A DNA stretch of 26,384 nt from an uncultured Christensenella sp. (GCA_949293925.1 CASFFI010000005.1:1-26384); one strand, 5' to 3'. Shown: positions 1 through 8,164, counted from the first letter of the stretch. Notes: generated by a model from the letters alone, not told the origin. Numbers and translations: made by a program.

Positions 1-255
1 TACATCTTTTAAAGTAAAATGGCAATATACATCAATATTATAATTTTCAACAATGCTTTTTAAACCTTTTATGTGGTCGTTGTGTTCATGTGTTAATAAT
101 ATTGCGTCAATTTGAGACAATTCTATATTTATCTCATTTAATGATTCTTTTATATATTTTAAATTGTTGCCTGCATCTAATAATATTTTTGTATTTTCAC
201 CTTCTATGTAGGTACAATTCCCTTTACTTCCACTACATAAATTACAAATTCTCAT
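1..255 (-). CDS. WalJ/YycJ-type MBL-fold metallo-hydrolase, N-terminal part (cut by window start)
   Basis: The reading frame runs off the left edge; 85 residues are visible, starting MRICNLCSGSKGNCTYIE. The Cx2CSGSKGN start, the LLDAG strand and the metal-binding motif THEHNDH (about residues 55-61, the HxHxDH signature) are typical of the WalJ/YycJ branch of metallo-beta-lactamase-fold hydrolases. In Firmicutes this family is a cytoplasmic metal-dependent phosphodiesterase or nuclease linked to the walRK locus and DNA metabolism; the exact substrate is unsettled. No Shine-Dalgarno sequence precedes the ATG. Instead TATAAT lies 6 nt upstream with TTGCCA 17 bp further, suggesting a leaderless mRNA. 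It lies downstream of comF on the same strand. Family call is firm, subfamily likely. Confidence 0.85.
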   Translation of the reverse strand, partial: MRICNLCSGSKGNCTYIEGENTKILLDAGNNLKYIKESLNEINIELSQIDAILLTHEHNDHIKGLKSIVENYNIDVYCHFTLKDV

Positions 256-261
256 TTTGCA

Positions 262-290
262 ATTATATAATATTTTGTTTTTTTTGGCAA
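262..290 (-). promoter_or_regulatory. Predicted promoter of the walJ-like gene, placed for a leaderless transcript
   Basis: On the minus strand TTGCCA (290-285, 5 of 6 consensus), a 17-bp spacer and TATAAT (267-262, perfect) end 6 nt before the ATG at 255. Transcription would start at or next to the A of the start codon. There is no AGGAG-like element. Confidence 0.6.
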
Positions 291-359
291 TATTTTTAAG
301 TGAAATAACAACTATTATAAATTTATTTTTTAATAAAATTGTTTATTCCATTATTGATT

Positions 360-1154
360 CTATATGTGATTTTTTTGTTTTTTTAATTTCTTTTCTTTTA
401 AGTATTTTTTTTTGAAAGGTTTTAATGGAGTTGTTGCAAAAGTTAAAACATATATTTTGTTTGCTTTTTCTCGCTTTAAGATTTTAGATATTTCATTGAC
501 TGTACTTGCAGTTGTTAATACATCATCTATTATTAAAATGTTTTTACCAACTACATTTAAGTTTTTAACTTTTTCAAAAGCACCTAATAAATTTGTCAAT
601 CTTTTATTTCGTTTTAACTTTGCTTGAGATTTTGTCTTTTTGGTTTTTACAGCCACATCAATCAAAGGTATTAAGGTCTTTTTAGATAATTCATTTGCCA
701 ATAATTTTGCTTGGTTGTAACCGCGTTTTAAGAGTGTATCATTGTGTGATGGAATATAAGTTATGAAATCAATATTTATATTTATAGATTGGAGTTTATA
801 AAACATATAATTTGCCATTGCTTTTGATAAATAAGGTGATGAATTATATTTTAAGTTGTGTACTAAACTGATAACTTTCCCGGTGTATTCAAAGCAGGCA
901 AAAGCTTTGTCAAAATACAAATCTCTTTTTATACAATTTGAACAGATTGAGGTCTCATCATTTATTGGTTTTCCACAGTGTTCACAAGTTCTGCCATTCA
1001 CAAATGGAATCGTATTATGACAATTGTCACACGTTATAAATTCGTTTTCTTCAAACAATTCATCTTTACAAAATATACATTTGATATTTTCAGGGTACAA
1101 AGAAGATAAAAATTTTTCTTTAATGTTTTTAATAAATAATTTGAAATTGAACAT
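360..1154 (-). CDS. comFC: ComF family phosphoribosyltransferase-like protein
   Basis: A 264-residue protein with the ComFC layout. The N-terminal zinc-binding part has four cysteine pairs (C26/C29, C42/C45, C57/C60, C71/C74). The RGYNQ motif is at 144-148. The phosphoribosyltransferase signature ILIIDDVLTTAST is at about 206-218, where the two aspartates bind the ribose phosphate in PRTases. ComFC proteins act in the cytoplasm in uptake of transforming DNA in competent Firmicutes and are also widespread in non-competent bacteria. The C-terminus is a lysine-rich tail (from about 247) that looks disordered. The stop is TAG. No Shine-Dalgarno sequence precedes the ATG; TATAAT sits 6 nt upstream. 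Neighbours are recD2 (upstream) and the walJ-like gene (downstream), all DNA-related, but no other competence genes are visible, so a role in transformation is not shown. Confidence 0.9.
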   Translation of the reverse strand: MFNFKLFIKNIKEKFLSSLYPENIKCIFCKDELFEENEFITCDNCHNTIPFVNGRTCEHCGKPINDETSICSNCIKRDLYFDKAFACFEYTGKVISLVHNLKYNSSPYLSKAMANYMFYKLQSININIDFITYIPSHNDTLLKRGYNQAKLLANELSKKTLIPLIDVAVKTKKTKSQAKLKRNKRLTNLLGAFEKVKNLNVVGKNILIIDDVLTTASTVNEISKILKREKANKIYVLTFATTPLKPFKKKYLKEKKLKKQKNHI

Positions 1155-1160
1155 AATCTA

Positions 1161-1166
1161 ATTATA
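1161..1166 (-). promoter_or_regulatory. Predicted -10 element of comF, leaderless geometry
   Basis: TATAAT (read on the minus strand) ends 6 nt before the ATG at 1154 and is directly preceded by TG. A -35 is poor: only TTTATT at 16 bp spacing. No ribosome binding site is present between it and the gene. Confidence 0.45.
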
Positions 1167-1324
1167 CAAAAATTTTCAAAAAAATAAATTGATTTAACTA
1201 ATTATTTCAATTAATTATATATTCATTTATAAAATTAATTTACTATTAATCATAACTTAATATTTTTTATTAATATTTTTAATGTGATTAATTATAATAA
1301 AAAAGAATAAATTCATAAAAAAAC

Positions 1325-1354
1325 AAAAAAATACTGAGTTTTTCAGCATTTTTT
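1325..1354 (-). terminator. Intrinsic terminator downstream of recD2
   Basis: On the minus strand ATGCTGA, loop AAAAC and TCAGTAT form a 7-bp stem (one G-U pair), flanked by A-runs and followed by a T-run (complement of 1325-1330). The G-U pair forms only in the minus-strand transcript, where the plus strand would have A-C, so it serves recD2, about 110 nt after its stop. Confidence 0.7.
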
Positions 1355-1466
1355 AAATAAAATCAAATATTTTCGAATTTTTTTCTATTATTAATATAAT
1401 TTTTAGTTTTAAAATAAAAAGTTATAATAATATTTTAATATTTTTTCAATTCTATAAAAGTTAAAA

Positions 1467-3689
1467 TTACATAGTTGTCAGACTCTTTGAAAATTCGTCT
1501 TTTATAAAATATTTTAAAAGAGTATATCGTTCTGCTGTGTAATTGTTATATATCATTCTGGATAAATTTTTCTTGCTTCCTACTAAAACTACCATTTTCT
1601 TTGCACGGGTTATTGCTGTATACAATAAATTTCTTGTTATAATCATAGGAGCTCCCGGTATCAGAGGTATTACAACTACATCGAATTCACTACCTTGACT
1701 TTTATGTATTGTTATTGAATACGCTAGTGTTATTTGGGATAATTCACTTCTTGGATAAACACAAATTTTCCCGTCATCATATTCAACAGTCGTTTCATAA
1801 GTTTGAGGTGTTATGTGAGTTATTTGGCCTATATCACCGTTATAAACACCTTGACCTTTTATAGAAATGCTGTTCTCATATCTAGTGTATTCTAAATCGT
1901 AATTATTTACAATTTGCATTACCTTATCGCCAACTCTAAATCGCACAAAATCATCTTGCAATTCAATGCCACTATAATGTGGATTTAATATCTGTTGCAG
2001 TCTGGAGTTTAGATTGTTTGAACCACATGGTCCATTTTTCATAGGCGTTAATACTTGTATTTTGTCAGGCTCGATATTTAAAAAATGCGGAATTCTGTGC
2101 GATACTAAATCAACTATTTTTTCAGCGTTTTCTATTAAATTATCACCGCTTTCATAAAAAAAATCATTACTTTGATTGTTTATTATTGGCATCTTACCTG
2201 TGTTTATTAAGTGTGCGTTTGTTACAATTAAACTGTTTTCATCTTGTCTATAAATCTGTTTTAGAGAACAAACTTTTATGCAGTTACTATCGATTATGTC
2301 TTTTAAAACATTTCCTGCACTAACTGATGGTAATTGGTCTTTATCACCTACTAGTATTAATTTTGTTGTACTCTTTGTAGCTTTCAATAGATGATAGAAT
2401 ATGGATATATCAACCATAGACATTTCATCAACAATTATAACATCGGCATTGATTGGATTCATCTCGTTTCTGTGAAACATTGCAAGACCATTTCCATTAC
2501 TTACGACTTCTAATGCTCTATGTATAGTTTTTGCCTCTTTTTTGGTTGACTCTTGCATTCTTTTTGATGCTCTTCCTGTAGGAGCTAATAGCATTGTGTT
2601 TATTCCCATTTCATCGAACAAGGCTAAAATACATCTTAAAATCGTGGTTTTACCTGTCCCTGGACCACCCGTTATTACTGTAACGCCATTTGTGAGTGAT
2701 GTTATTACTGCTTGAATTTGTTCATCATTTAATTTTATATTTGCTAATTTTTCGTAAAAATTTATGTTTTTATTTATGTCAATTGTACTTTCAAATATGT
2801 TGTGTGATAGTTTAAATAATTTTTTTGCAATATAATTTTCGTAATAGTAAAATTTTGTGCTTATTACAATATCAAAACCTGCATAATTGAATATTTTTAC
2901 CAAATTCTCTATTTGAATTATATCAAGCGCATCATCAATAAATTTTTGTTCATTATTTGTTAAATTTAATAAGTCGCTAGTTCTTGTTTTTAATTCCTCT
3001 AGTTTTAAATAAGTGTTGCCTTCTCGCTCGCTAGATGTTTTCAAAACATGCAATATTCCCGCTTTAATCCTATTAATATCTAACTCATTCATTCCTAATT
3101 TTTTTGCAATATTGTCAGCTGTTATAAAACCTATTCCGTCAATGTCTTCAATAAGCTTATAAGGATTGTTTTTTACTGTTTCTATAGTGTCTTCTTTGTA
3201 CATATTATAAATTTTTATTGATAAATTCACCGATATTCCATAACTGGATAAAAATAACAGGCTATCCTGCATCTTTTTAACATCTTGAAAAGAAGTTGCT
3301 ATTTCAATCGCTTTTTGCTTACTTATTCCTCGTATTAGAGCTAGTTTTTGTGGATTGTATTCAATTATTGATAAAGTGTCCGCACCAAACATTGATGTTA
3401 TTTTTTTTGCCGTTACTGGCCCTATGCCCTTTATTAATCCACTTGACAAATATCTTTCAATCTGATTTATTGTTGTTGGGTTTGAGATTTTTATTGAGTC
3501 AGCCTGGAATTGCTTGCCATATTTAGTATCTTTATAATTTCCTTGTAATTCCACAGTCATACCAGAAAAAACATCAGGGAAATATCCTGTTGCAGTTAGT
3601 TTATCTTTTCCAACTTCTAAACCTATTACAGTGTAGTTATTTTCTTCATTTTTATATACAATTTCAAGTATTGTACCTTTTATTATCAT
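1467..3689 (-). CDS. recD2: RecD2-type ATP-dependent DNA helicase
   Basis: A 740-residue SF1B 5'-3' helicase of the RecD2 (RecD without RecBC) type, the usual length for the family. The N-terminal region carries an OB-like start and helix-hairpin-helix segments (IKGIGPVTAKKI about 86-97, IRGISKQKAIEI about 119-130, IDGIGFITADNIAKKLG about 183-199). The motor domain has Walker A GGPGTGKT (341-348), Walker B IIVDEMSMVD (about 418-427), LVGDKDQLPSVSAGN (about 446-460), IYRQDE, and the C-terminal motifs TIHKSQGSEFD and LLYTAITRAKK. RecD2 proteins act in repair and replication-fork maintenance in Firmicutes and Deinococcus. The ATG at 3689 has no Shine-Dalgarno; an extended -10 (TGATAGATT) ends 6 nt upstream, as with the next two minus-strand genes. 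Transcription ends at the hairpin near 1340. Confidence 0.96.
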   Translation of the reverse strand: MIIKGTILEIVYKNEENNYTVIGLEVGKDKLTATGYFPDVFSGMTVELQGNYKDTKYGKQFQADSIKISNPTTINQIERYLSSGLIKGIGPVTAKKITSMFGADTLSIIEYNPQKLALIRGISKQKAIEIATSFQDVKKMQDSLLFLSSYGISVNLSIKIYNMYKEDTIETVKNNPYKLIEDIDGIGFITADNIAKKLGMNELDINRIKAGILHVLKTSSEREGNTYLKLEELKTRTSDLLNLTNNEQKFIDDALDIIQIENLVKIFNYAGFDIVISTKFYYYENYIAKKLFKLSHNIFESTIDINKNINFYEKLANIKLNDEQIQAVITSLTNGVTVITGGPGTGKTTILRCILALFDEMGINTMLLAPTGRASKRMQESTKKEAKTIHRALEVVSNGNGLAMFHRNEMNPINADVIIVDEMSMVDISIFYHLLKATKSTTKLILVGDKDQLPSVSAGNVLKDIIDSNCIKVCSLKQIYRQDENSLIVTNAHLINTGKMPIINNQSNDFFYESGDNLIENAEKIVDLVSHRIPHFLNIEPDKIQVLTPMKNGPCGSNNLNSRLQQILNPHYSGIELQDDFVRFRVGDKVMQIVNNYDLEYTRYENSISIKGQGVYNGDIGQITHITPQTYETTVEYDDGKICVYPRSELSQITLAYSITIHKSQGSEFDVVVIPLIPGAPMIITRNLLYTAITRAKKMVVLVGSKKNLSRMIYNNYTAERYTLLKYFIKDEFSKSLTTM

Positions 3690-3695
3690 TTAATT

Positions 3696-3724
3696 AATCT
3701 ATCACAGAAATATTTTTTTTGCAA
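3696..3724 (-). promoter_or_regulatory. Predicted promoter of recD2, leaderless geometry
   Basis: Minus strand: TTGCAA (3724-3719), 17-bp spacer, extended -10 TGATAGATT (3704-3696), then 6 nt to the ATG at 3689. The hexamers are each 4 of 6 consensus, helped by the TGn extension. Confidence 0.45.
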
Positions 3725-4152
3725 ATTATATTAGGAGCAAAATTTTTAAAAGCCAAATCATGTAGTATTACATATTATTTTAAGGATTTAATACATTACT
3801 TTGTTTTCTATTAAGTTGCATTTTGAAATTATTTTCTTAAAAACAATATTAAAATATTGTAAATTATTATAAAAATTATCATAGTTTAGATTTTTTGGTA
3901 GTTATTATTCTTTTGCAAATCTTGATAAACTGAATTTATTTTAATGTAATTAATATTTTTTATATTTTAATTTGTGTATAGCGAATTATAACTTGTATTT
4001 TTATTTGCCTGTATTTCGGCTAAAAAAACAATATTATTGTATTCCTTAATATTTATCTAGTATAATGAAAATGTTTTTTTTGTAAAGATGCATATATTTT
4101 TAATTAATTATTGCTATGAAAACTGTTATTAAAATAATTTTTTAAAAGTGTA

Positions 4153-4180
4153 TTGACAAAATCCCTTTTTGATGTATAAT
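4153..4180 (+). promoter_or_regulatory. Promoter of the GLUG surface protein gene
   Basis: TTGACA (4153-4158), a 16-bp spacer and TATAAT (4175-4180) give a near-consensus housekeeping promoter. The predicted start is near 4187, giving a 5' leader of about 78 nt before the ATG at 4265. Confidence 0.8.
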
Positions 4181-4213
4181 ATACATATATTAATTTATTT
4201 ATATCTAAAAAGC

Positions 4214-4228
4214 TTGACCGCATTGACC
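4214..4228 (+). repeat. Direct repeat TTGACC-N3-TTGACC in the 5' leader
   Basis: Two copies of TTGACC at 4214-4219 and 4223-4228, 9 bp apart start to start, about 27-41 nt after the predicted transcription start. Their GC content stands out from the A/T surroundings. It could be an operator or an RNA element; no regulator is known from the window. Confidence 0.35.
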
Positions 4229-4264
4229 TTAAAATAAATTTTATTACCAATGGGGAGAATTGTT

Positions 4265-7200
4265 ATGAAAATGAAAAGATTTTTAATGTTTTTAATAGTC
4301 GCAATTGTAACTATTAGTATATCGCTAATGGTATATTATTTCGTTAGAGATGAGGAAGTAGTTGGTTTTAATCTTGGGACGAATAAAATTTATATTAATA
4401 AAGGCGAAACTTTATCTTTAGAAGATTTGGGCTTTGTTCATAAAAAACCAAATGCTACAACTGAAATAGACTTTAATGCTGGAGGGGATTCAGTTACTTC
4501 AAAAATAGTGTTTGATGAAATTAATCAATGTTATACAATCCCTGAAACTAGCGAAGGTGGAGATGTTGATATAATTGTAACAACAACGCACAAAAAATAT
4601 CCATCATTTACTATTAGCGTGTGTGTAGGTGTGGGAAGTGAAGATGCCCCATATTTGATAAGAAATGAAAAAGATTTAAAAAATATCGGTAAAAATGGCT
4701 CTAGCTTCGGCTTAAATGAAAATTATTTGCTTGTTAGTGATATTTATATGACAGGTGAAATTGATAGCTTAGGTGAATTTACTGGTTCGCTTTCAGGTGG
4801 TGAAGATTTTTATACTATTTATAATTTAAAAGTAAATGCTGGTGATGTTGACAAACAAAATGTTGGTCTATTCACAATTTTGTCATCAAATGGTGAAATT
4901 TCTAATTTGGTAATTTCTAATGCTAGCATTATAGGTAAAGCTGAAAATATGGGAGTTTTGGCTGGTATTAGCAATGGTGTTATTTCAAAAGTTAAAATTG
5001 TAGATAGTAGAGTTATCAATAATTCTTTAAATTCTGGCCATTCTTATACAGGTGGTTTTGTTGGCTCTTTAGTTACTACTGGTTCTGATATCGCTACTAT
5101 AAAGCAAAGCGAAATGACATATTCAAGTAGTGTAAGTGCTGCAGAAATTAAGGGTAATGATTATGTTGGTGGTATTGCGGGTCTTTACGAGAATGCAAGC
5201 ATAGCTGTTTGTAAATCTAATGTGAATATTTTAAATGCTGACCCTTATGCTAATCCTTTTATTGGTGGTTTGGTTGCTACTTTAACAATTAAAGGTGATA
5301 CTTCAACAAGCTCTGGGGTTAGAGAATCTTATTCTGTTTCTAGATTTACTGGAAATTCTAATAATGCAGGGGCATTATTTTATCAAATTGAAAACTATAG
5401 CAGTATTAAAACTTTTGACGTAATGGGCGTTTATGCATTGGAATCAAATTTTGATTTGATTAAAATTGATAACAGTGCAGTCATCAATAAACTAAATAGT
5501 GTGACTGCTTTCATAGGAGAATTATCATCAAGTCAATTTAAAACTTTGTCAAATTTAAAATATTATCAAGATTCTACAGGTAAAGATATTACTTGGGAAA
5601 CTGAACTTTGGAATATTTCATCATCTCTACCTCAAATTATTTATGAGAATAATTATATTCCAGTAGCAGAAGGTGATACTACAAATATTAACAGCGATAC
5701 ATCGTTTATTCATGTAAAGGATGCAGAACAACTTATAGATGCGTTAACTAGAAATACTACTACAACAAGGAAAATAGCGATTGATAATGATATTGATTTG
5801 GAAGGAGCTGTTTGGGATCCTGTGGATTTAAATAATGCTATTATTTCTACTCCAGATAATAAAGTTGTTAAAATTAGTAACTTTTCTATAGCTAATAACA
5901 ATGGTTACGTTGGTTTCTTTAAAACAATAACTAATTCTACTATTAAAAATTTGGCTTTTGAAAATGTAACTATTCCTAGCAGTACTAACAATACAAATGT
6001 CGGTATTTTAGCAGGAAGTATCAATGCGTATTCTAACAAGGTTAGTTTGGAAAATATTGCAATTTCTGATTGTACAATAGAAAATGGACAATATGTAGGT
6101 GGAATGGCTGGTATTAGCAAAGGTTCTAATTTGGTAGTTGACAATGCTAATTTAACAAATGTAAAAATAAGTTTAAATGAAACTAATTCAAACAATTATG
6201 TGGGCGGAATTATTGGTTCATTTGGTGGCGGAAAAATTTCTAATAGTAATGTTTCTAGTACGCTTGATAAGTCTTTATTAAGTTATACAAGAATAGACGA
6301 TAAAGCTTCAAAATTATATATTGGTGGTATTGTAGGTAATGCAAGTAATTCTACTAGTATATCTGATTCAAATTTCTCAGGTAGTATCATTGTAAGCTAT
6401 GGTTCAACTGTGTATCTTGGAGGAATAGCGGGCTGCAATTATGGTAAAATTCAAAATTGTTTAGTCAGTCTTGGTGATTATTTAAATGTTTTTGATATTG
6501 ATAGTAATGTGTATTTTGTAGGCGGTATCGCTGGTGAAAATAACAGCAAGATTTCAGGTTGTGGTGTAGGAACAGATATAATTGCAAAAATCAATGGAAA
6601 GGTTAATGTTGACAATACTTATGCCGGTGGAATTAGTGGTGTTAACAAAAGCGAAATTACAGAATCTTATTTCTGTGGTTCATTGGAAGGACTTGCTATT
6701 GGTGGATTGACAGGAAGAAATTCAGGGACTATTATGTATTGTTATGTCGGAGTAAATCCTAATGATGAGAGTGCATATTCAGTTGATGGTCAAATAGATT
6801 TAACAGGTACTTATGTCGCTGGTTTGACTGCAAAAATGACTACAGGACTTATAAGTGATTGTTATGTGAATGCTCGCTTATCTTCAAATGTTAAACTTAC
6901 TACATCAGACTCTATTGTGGATAATGTTCTAGGAAGTGTTTGGAACAACATTGTTAATAAGGCGAATTTTGCAGAAAATACTTCTCAAAAAGCAGGTTTG
7001 GTTGTTAATTTCTTATTAGGTTCTAACGGAACTAGCACAATTAGAAAATGCGTTTCGACTTGTACATTCACTAATGATGGTGCAGAAAATTCATTAGAAT
7101 GTGCTAATCAATTCATGAAACCAGGAGATGGAGTATTCTCGTTAATAGGAATATTCAACGAAGATTCTAACACAGGTACAATTCTAAATTGTGTGTTAGA

Positions 7201-7435
7201 TAAAGAAATTGCTGGTTCTTTAGGCGCTAAAGTTGAAATTGAAGAAAAATTAAAATTTTTGTTCTGGACTTTTGAACCATTGTCTGGGTCTTCATTCACA
7301 GCTGCAACTACAGCAGAAATGCAATCTGGAACTAGATATGCGTCATTCAATGAAGATATTTGGAATTTTGCAGTAAGTGGCTATCCAGAATTAAATGTTG
7401 AATGGACCGTCCTTTCAGCAGATAGTGAAAAATAA
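4265..7435 (+). CDS. Large membrane-anchored surface protein with GLUG-type beta-helix repeats
   Basis: 1056 residues from the ATG at 4265, chosen over an in-frame ATG at 4250 because GGGGAG (4252-4257) lies 7 nt before it and would be inside the longer frame. The N-terminus has basic residues then a hydrophobic stretch (about 6-27) without lipobox or clear cleavage site, so a signal anchor is likely, with the rest outside the cell. About 33-125 is a beta-rich Ig-like region. Two modules follow (about 126-460 and 480-1050). Each opens with a DAEQLIDAL- or NEKDLKNIG-like cap, continues with repeated (Y/F)xGGIxG turns separated by N/S-rich rungs, and ends W-x(6-8)-P-x-(L/I). This is the GLUG motif architecture of parallel beta-helix surface proteins. 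There is no LPXTG or other wall anchor. Its function (adhesion, polysaccharide or host contact) cannot be read. It is a single-gene unit with its own promoter and terminator. Confidence 0.8.
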   Translation: MKMKRFLMFLIVAIVTISISLMVYYFVRDEEVVGFNLGTNKIYINKGETLSLEDLGFVHKKPNATTEIDFNAGGDSVTSKIVFDEINQCYTIPETSEGGDVDIIVTTTHKKYPSFTISVCVGVGSEDAPYLIRNEKDLKNIGKNGSSFGLNENYLLVSDIYMTGEIDSLGEFTGSLSGGEDFYTIYNLKVNAGDVDKQNVGLFTILSSNGEISNLVISNASIIGKAENMGVLAGISNGVISKVKIVDSRVINNSLNSGHSYTGGFVGSLVTTGSDIATIKQSEMTYSSSVSAAEIKGNDYVGGIAGLYENASIAVCKSNVNILNADPYANPFIGGLVATLTIKGDTSTSSGVRESYSVSRFTGNSNNAGALFYQIENYSSIKTFDVMGVYALESNFDLIKIDNSAVINKLNSVTAFIGELSSSQFKTLSNLKYYQDSTGKDITWETELWNISSSLPQIIYENNYIPVAEGDTTNINSDTSFIHVKDAEQLIDALTRNTTTTRKIAIDNDIDLEGAVWDPVDLNNAIISTPDNKVVKISNFSIANNNGYVGFFKTITNSTIKNLAFENVTIPSSTNNTNVGILAGSINAYSNKVSLENIAISDCTIENGQYVGGMAGISKGSNLVVDNANLTNVKISLNETNSNNYVGGIIGSFGGGKISNSNVSSTLDKSLLSYTRIDDKASKLYIGGIVGNASNSTSISDSNFSGSIIVSYGSTVYLGGIAGCNYGKIQNCLVSLGDYLNVFDIDSNVYFVGGIAGENNSKISGCGVGTDIIAKINGKVNVDNTYAGGISGVNKSEITESYFCGSLEGLAIGGLTGRNSGTIMYCYVGVNPNDESAYSVDGQIDLTGTYVAGLTAKMTTGLISDCYVNARLSSNVKLTTSDSIVDNVLGSVWNNIVNKANFAENTSQKAGLVVNFLLGSNGTSTIRKCVSTCTFTNDGAENSLECANQFMKPGDGVFSLIGIFNEDSNTGTILNCVLDKEIAGSLGAKVEIEEKLKFLFWTFEPLSGSSFTAATTAEMQSGTRYASFNEDIWNFAVSGYPELNVEWTVLSADSEK

Positions 7436-7441
7436 TATAAG

Positions 7442-7468
7442 TCATTGCTTTTTAGCAATGATTTTTTT
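7442..7468 (+). terminator. Intrinsic terminator of the GLUG protein gene
   Basis: TCATTGCT (7442-7449), loop TTTT and AGCAATGA (7454-7461) form a perfect 8-bp stem followed by seven T. It begins 7 nt after the stop codon. Confidence 0.93.
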
Positions 7469-7599
7469 ATCTTAGCGCAATGGTTTTTTTAATATTTTTA
7501 TTACTATTATGGTTTTATTATAAATTTATATAATTAAATTATTATAATATTATTTATACAAAGTAATATTCAATAACATTAAAAGATAATGTACACTCT

Positions 7600-7660
7600 A
7601 TTAGATATAATATTCGATATAATAATTGATATATTGATATAAAATTAGTGTATTGATATA
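7600..7660 (+). repeat. Cluster of five short ATT(N)GATATA repeats
   Basis: ATTAGATATA (7600-7609), ATTCGATATA (7612-7621), then ATTGATATA at 7625-7633, 7633-7641 and 7652-7660. Same orientation, steps of 12, 13, 8 and 19 bp. It looks like a protein-binding array but the base composition makes chance repeats easy. Confidence 0.45.
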
Positions 7661-7668
7661 TATTTGCT

Positions 7669-7960
7669 AAGATTAATTTAATAATTTTATTTATATGACA
7701 GTAAGGTTTTTAAGATAATAGCATATGTTAGGAATAAAATAAAAATATTCTTTTAGATTATGGGTTTTAACAAGATTATATTTAATAATTTTATTTATAT
7801 GATAGTAAAGTTTTTAAGATAATAGCATAATGTTAGGAACAAAATAAAAATATTCTTTTGGATTATAGGTTTTTACAAGATTATATTTAGTTAATTTATT
7901 TATAAACTAGTAAAATTTTAAATGGTAGTATCTTTTTATAAAGAATATGATAAAAATATT
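7669..7960 (+). repeat. Imperfect tandem duplication of a ~104-bp unit, third copy degraded
   Basis: Copy 1 is 7669-7771 (103 bp), copy 2 is 7772-7876 (105 bp); they differ by few substitutions and small indels. Markers are AAGATTA at the start, TTTTTAAGATAATAGCAT in the middle and AAAATAAAAATATTCTTTT near the end. A third copy starts at 7877, is recognisable for about 50 bp and then fades, with a GATAAAAATATTG remnant near 7950. The unit has no convincing coding frame. Confidence 0.85.
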
Positions 7961-8130
7961 GCATTTATTTATAGATATATAGTAAGTTTTAGTATTAGAA
8001 ATATAATAATATTTACTTAATAATCAATAGATTTTCAAATATAATAGACTATTATTAGAAATTTATATTTATTAAAACAGCAATTTTGTTTTAGTATTTT
8101 ACAAGTTTTAATAGTCGCCAATAGGAATAC

Positions 8131-8155
8131 AAAAAAATCACCCTTAGGTGATTTT
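8131..8155 (-). terminator. Intrinsic terminator of spoVG
   Basis: Minus strand: AAAATCACC, loop TAAG, GGTGATTTT, then further T (complement of the A-run 8131-8137). The hairpin starts about 10 nt after the spoVG stop. Confidence 0.9.
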
Positions 8156-8164
8156 GTTAGCTAA

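Larger units (their letters stand above)
1155..1466. other. AT-rich intergenic region between comF and recD2
   Basis: It holds the recD2 terminator hairpin (1325-1354) and the comF -10 element next to the gene. The rest is almost pure A/T without an open frame or other structure I can support. Confidence 0.7.
3690..4264. other. Divergent intergenic region between recD2 and the GLUG protein gene
   Basis: About 575 bp, strongly A/T. It holds the recD2 promoter at its left end and the GLUG-gene promoter at 4153-4180. A second promoter-like pair, TTGTAT (4037-4042) and TATAAT (4061-4066) with an 18-bp spacer, lies further upstream. An A/T-only inverted repeat, ACAATATT and AATATTGT, is at 3843-3860. 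No open frame with a ribosome binding site was seen. Confidence 0.6.
7436..8164. other. Long AT-rich non-coding region between the GLUG gene and spoVG
   Basis: About 730 bp. Besides terminators at both ends it holds an iteron-like cluster of ATT(N)GATATA (7600-7660), a 103/105-bp tandem repeat with a decayed third copy (7669 to about 7960), and a 15-bp near-palindrome ATAATAG-A-CTATTAT around 8042-8056. I found no open frame with a ribosome binding site, and no RNA family I recognise. Confidence 0.6.

Noticed and set aside
90..299. 69-codon plus-strand frame at the left edge
   Set aside because: It lies antisense to the clear metallo-hydrolase start with its HxHxDH motif; the Y/L/F-rich product is what A/T-rich antisense gives.
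3843..3860. Inverted repeat ACAATATT/AATATTGT as a terminator
   Set aside because: The stem is A/T only, with no T-run after it on the plus strand and no gene ending there; such palindromes are expected in this base composition.
4037..4066. Second promoter TTGTAT-18-TATAAT upstream of the GLUG gene
   Set aside because: The -10 is perfect but the -35 is weak, and a better promoter lies 110 bp closer to the gene; kept only as a remark in the intergenic entry.
7669..7960. CRISPR array or insertion-sequence remnant
   Set aside because: Copies are directly adjacent without spacers, about 104 bp long, with no terminal inverted repeats, target duplication or transposase fragment.
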